Below the pieces are notes generated by a model. It saw nothing but the letters and a program-made list of their open reading frames with translations. It was not told where the DNA came from and searched no databases. Source: Clostridia bacterium (GTDB lineage: Bacteria; Bacillota; Clostridia; Oscillospirales; CAG-272). Taken from it: DNA of 64,000 bases. The position numbers and the translations under genes are program-made. The stretch lies in contig JAFYMF010000004.1 of NCBI GenBank assembly GCA_017556745.1, positions 1-64,000 of the forward strand, read 5' to 3'. Positions 61,132-64,000 of this stretch are shown piece after piece (position 1 is the first letter of the stretch; each line of letters opens with the position of its first letter).

Positions 61132-62966
61132 TATGCTCTCACCTCGCTTCCCTCAATATAGGCATCGGCCTGCTTGTGCCACATTTCGGCGTATTTTCCG
61201 TTCAGCTCAAGCAGCTCTCCGTGAGTACCGCTCTCGGCTACACAGCCGTTTTCAAAGAGATATACTCGGTCGGCCATGGTGGCACTGGACAGGCGGTGAG
61301 ATATAAATATTACCGTTTTACCCTCGCAGGCGGCAAACATATTCTTGTACATTTCCTGCTCGGCTATCGGGTCAAGGGCGCTGGTGGGCTCATCCATAAT
61401 AACGATCTCGCGGTCAAGGGCGAATATACGGGCAATCGATATTTTCTGTGCTTCACCGCCGGAGAATACCACACCGTCATCGTCAAATTCCTTCGTTACC
61501 ACGGTTTGTGCCGAGTGTGGAAACGACTCTATCTTTTCGTATATACCGCTCTTTTTTAAGGCGTCCGTTACCTTATTCTTTTCTTCTTCGGTGAGTCCGT
61601 CCTTCAGCATAACGTTTTCCTCGACCGTGGTTGCGAAAAGGGCATAGTCCTGGAAGACGGTACCGAACAGCTCTCTGTAGCTTGAAAGACGGTAATCCTT
61701 TATGCTTTTTCCGTTTATCAGGATCTCACCCTCCGTAGGATCGTAAAAACGGAGCAGAAGCTTTACAAGTGTGCTCTTGCCCGCACCGTTGTGACCTACC
61801 AGAGCTATCCGTTCTCCTTTTTTTATAGAAAGATCTACCTTTTTCAGTACCGGCTTATCCTTACCGTCATATTTGAAGCCCAGGTCTTTAAGACTGAGAC
61901 TTTCGAATGGCGGCACGGGAGGTGCGGATTCTATTTCGGGGATCTTAGTCTCGTATTCAAGAAAGGATCTGAGATTATCGATATACAGTGAGTGCTCGTC
62001 CAGACGGAGAATACTGGCACCCATATAATCTATGGTGTAGGACATGCTCGTGATATTGTTGATTATCATCACGCAGTCACCGATAAGCATACTGCCGGTA
62101 ACGAGTGTCATATATGCTGAGGCGATCATAGAAACGCTGTTCACCGCAACGTCGAATATAATGTCCTCAAAGAGATATCTGAACCACATCATCTTGTATC
62201 CGTATTTTTTGGCGATAGCCTTCAGCTCCGCCACACTTTCTCTCATACGGGTGAACATGACCTTGTACATCTCGGTCATTCGCATTTCCTTTGAAAAATC
62301 AGAGAGATAAAAGGTACGGCGCACGTAATCCTTTTGCCGTTCGGTCTCCTGCCGTTTTACGGAGTATTCGTAGCTGACACGGTTTCTCCGTTTACCGATC
62401 GTCAGGGTTCCTATAAGCGGAATGAAGGTAAGCGGGAGAAACAACGGGTTTATGGTGATCATTAGTACGACCACCGAGCATACGTTTATTACCGACCAAA
62501 GAATATCGAGAAAGCAGTTAAGCACGTTATACGCTCGGTTTATTGCCTCTCCGTTTGCCTTTACGTATACGTCGTAGAATTCTGCGTTCTCAAAGCAGGA
62601 CAGCTCTACCTCGGCCGCCTTTTTGTGTATGGTGTTCTGAATATAGGCGTCGACCTTCGGTATATTCAGCTCTCTGTATACCGACAAAAAGTAGGTGATC
62701 AGCAGATTGGCGATATTAAACGTCAGTATAAAAACAAGGGTTGTAATAATGTCACTGAGCTTCTCTCTTCTCTGAAGAGCGTTCAGCGCATACATAAGAA
62801 GATACGTGTAGGTAAGAAAGTTTGTTACAGATGAGAATACCGCACTGAAGGTTGAGGTCCAGAGTATACCGGGTGCGGACTTACGTATCATTCCCAGTAT
62901 ATAAAAATTGTTTCGGAAGGTTCTCTTCCAGTCGATCTTGTCCTTTTTCTGCTTTTCCTTTTTCAC
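61131..62966 (-). CDS. ABC exporter half-transporter, first gene of pair
   Basis: A 611-residue half-transporter with a basic N-terminus (KKEKQKKDKIDWKRTF), six helices and an ATPase domain: Walker A GHNGAGKST, signature FSGGEAQKISIAR (Phe instead of the usual Leu), Walker B IVIMDEPTSALD and ISHRLSSATMADRVYL. It pairs with the next gene. The XRE gene at 63120 lies upstream on the same strand and may regulate the pair. Confidence 0.88.
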   Translation of the reverse strand: MKKEKQKKDKIDWKRTFRNNFYILGMIRKSAPGILWTSTFSAVFSSVTNFLTYTYLLMYALNALQRREKLSDIITTLVFILTFNIANLLITYFLSVYRELNIPKVDAYIQNTIHKKAAEVELSCFENAEFYDVYVKANGEAINRAYNVLNCFLDILWSVINVCSVVVLMITINPLFLPLTFIPLIGTLTIGKRRNRVSYEYSVKRQETERQKDYVRRTFYLSDFSKEMRMTEMYKVMFTRMRESVAELKAIAKKYGYKMMWFRYLFEDIIFDVAVNSVSMIASAYMTLVTGSMLIGDCVMIINNITSMSYTIDYMGASILRLDEHSLYIDNLRSFLEYETKIPEIESAPPVPPFESLSLKDLGFKYDGKDKPVLKKVDLSIKKGERIALVGHNGAGKSTLVKLLLRFYDPTEGEILINGKSIKDYRLSSYRELFGTVFQDYALFATTVEENVMLKDGLTEEEKNKVTDALKKSGIYEKIESFPHSAQTVVTKEFDDDGVVFSGGEAQKISIARIFALDREIVIMDEPTSALDPIAEQEMYKNMFAACEGKTVIFISHRLSSATMADRVYLFENGCVAESGTHGELLELNGKYAEMWHKQADAYIEGSEVRA

Positions 62967-63047
62967 GGTACATCAGCTCCTCCGCTGTAATATTTCTGTA
63001 AAGCAGATTTTGTATGGTATTATAAAGCGGCAAAGGTCAATTTGTAA

Positions 63048-63104
63048 ATAACCGCATAGTTGAGGTTTCTTTTGGGGCATATGAAAAAACTAAACTATGC
63101 GATT
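63048..63104. repeat. Imperfect inverted repeat upstream of the ABC pair
   Basis: CGCATAGTTGAGGTTT (about 63052) is opposed by AAACTAAACTATGCG (about 63087-63101), with two mismatches and a 15-20-base loop. It lies between the XRE gene and the ABC operon and may be an operator or a terminator. Confidence 0.5.
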
Positions 63105-63119
63105 AGGTCGTATTGTTTA

Positions 63120-63326
63120 TTATATCTGTTCAAAAAAATCCCCTATGTCGCAGGAGAGCAGTCTTGACAGCTCGGGCAAAAGAGTAACGTCGGGATAGCT
63201 CCAGCCCCGTTCCCATTTTGAAACCGCCTGGGCGGATACACCGAGAAGATCGCCTATATCCTTCTGAGTCATTCCGCTTCTTTTTCTGAATTCTATGAGT
63301 CTACCGCTGATAATCAGCTTGCTCAC
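63120..63326 (-). CDS. XRE-family HTH regulator
   Basis: A 68-residue single-domain regulator: GRLIEFRKRSGMTQKDIGDLLGVSAQAVSKWERGWSYPDVTLLPELSRLLSCDIGDFF. Start codon is GTG at 63326 with an AAGGAGG site 9 bp away. It lies upstream of the ABC exporter pair, and the imperfect inverted repeat between them may be its operator. Confidence 0.88.
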   Translation of the reverse strand: MSKLIISGRLIEFRKRSGMTQKDIGDLLGVSAQAVSKWERGWSYPDVTLLPELSRLLSCDIGDFFEQI

Positions 63327-63387
63327 GGTATAACCTCCTTCGTATTATATACGGTGTGTGTTTGGTTTGTCGAAAATTCGCTGACTT

Positions 63388-64000
63388 TTAAAACGTCTGC
63401 TTTCTTTTTGAGACGGCCTCTGTTCTGAACACACCGGGATTACAGCCGATCTTTTCTTCAAATTTTCTTGAGAAATGCTGAATGGTTTTAAAGCCGCACC
63501 GATGTGATATCTCTTTGATGGGCAGATCGGTAAAGGACAGGAGCTTTTTGGCTATGACTAATCTGTGATACCAGAGATACTCTATCGGTGTCATGCCAAG
63601 CTCGTCCTTAAACAGCTTTGTCAGCGATGAGTGGTTGAGCGATGCGGATATTACTATATCGTCAAGGGTGATATTCTCGCCGTAGTGGCTGTCAATATAT
63701 ATGACCGCCTTCTTTAAGTGCGAGTTTATTATTTTACTTGCGGAATTATCACAGTCGCCCTGTCCGATCAAGCCGTAGGTGCGCTCAAGCAGCAGCATCA
63801 TTTCTATAAAATAGGATCTGCTCCTGCAGGACCAATACCAGTCGCTTTGTTCACGAAGCTCTTCGTCCAGCCGCGAGAATAATCCGTATATGCTGCCCGA
63901 ATATTCGTCAAGTAAGGGGAACACATATCGGGACCTGTCGGTAAAGGGTCTCAGCAAGAACATATCGTGTATCTGTGCCAGCTGATCGTAGTCCTCACCG
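63388..64000 (-). CDS. AraC-family regulator, C-terminal part (runs off window)
   Basis: The frame is still open at 64000, so the start lies outside. The visible part (about 204 residues) ends with two AraC HTH motifs: LDDIVISASLNHSSLTKLFKDELGMTPIEYLWYHRL and IKEISHRCGFKTIQHFSRKFEEKIGCNPGVFR. The sensing domain is cut off, so the ligand cannot be judged. It is upstream of the XRE gene on the same strand. Confidence 0.85.
   Translation of the reverse strand, partial: GEDYDQLAQIHDMFLLRPFTDRSRYVFPLLDEYSGSIYGLFSRLDEELREQSDWYWSCRSRSYFIEMMLLLERTYGLIGQGDCDNSASKIINSHLKKAVIYIDSHYGENITLDDIVISASLNHSSLTKLFKDELGMTPIEYLWYHRLVIAKKLLSFTDLPIKEISHRCGFKTIQHFSRKFEEKIGCNPGVFRTEAVSKRKQTF

Overview
The window looks like a chromosome segment of an anaerobic, fermentative gut-type Clostridia (Bacillota). 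The evidence is Gram-positive-style Shine-Dalgarno sites (AGGAGG), SecG, DUF1934, RNase M5-like, DUF6062 and YjbR proteins, lipoproteins with Thr/Asp-rich linkers, pyruvate formate-lyase, Hdr/Flx electron-transfer proteins, and riboswitches of the T-box, ZTP and Mn2+ classes. No respiratory membrane complex is present. The species cannot be named from sequence alone.

Layout. 1-9 kb: a truncated beta-helix lipoprotein gene, an AraC regulator, then a leftward run recG-rarA-rhaA and a second beta-helix protein. 9-21 kb: a large orphan lipoprotein, a zinc-ribbon protein, a DUF6062 protein, an OGG1-type glycosylase, an ABC exporter, a SulP transporter, a DUF2975/XRE pair and a large membrane protein. 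20.7-21.1 kb: a promoter plus T-box-like leader that now leads only into a truncated XRE gene. 22.0-33.6 kb: a leftward 11-gene operon in transcriptional order fumC, hdrB, hdrC, hdrA, mvhD/flxD, two Flx-type Fe-S proteins, flxA, a soluble fumarate reductase Fe-S subunit, its flavoprotein, and an AspT-type exchanger. I infer that it encodes a cytoplasmic NADH-dependent, electron-bifurcating fumarate reductase: NADH oxidation would drive fumarate to succinate while reducing ferredoxin. Fumarase would supply fumarate and the carrier would exchange dicarboxylates. This is the most interesting system in the window.

33.7-41.2 kb: an accessory island next to the 3' end of tRNA-Ser(TGA). It starts with a 750-bp non-coding tract of short palindromes, including four 25-bp elements with conserved ends and varying inner arms. 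An Xis-like HTH protein, an AlbA_2/Schlafen ATP-binding protein, a MazG-like pyrophosphohydrolase, a nuclease-helicase fusion, a DUF2971 protein and a YjbR protein follow. This is a candidate defence locus. No integrase is visible.

41.3-51.4 kb: housekeeping genes on the + strand (secG, DUF1934, holA, RNase M5-like, GtrA, a Mn2+-riboswitch-controlled mntP, an EamA exporter), a leftward pair (DUF2142-like membrane protein and C39 peptidase), then a glycosyltransferase with a tiny membrane partner, and metA with the acetyl-CoA-type Glu111. 51.4-54.7 kb: tandem GH110-like beta-helix proteins, one of which has lost the putative catalytic Asp pair. 54.7-57.9 kb: pflB-pflA behind a ZTP (pfl) riboswitch. 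58-64 kb: a gluzincin-like lipoprotein, a two-gene ABC exporter, an XRE regulator and a truncated AraC regulator.
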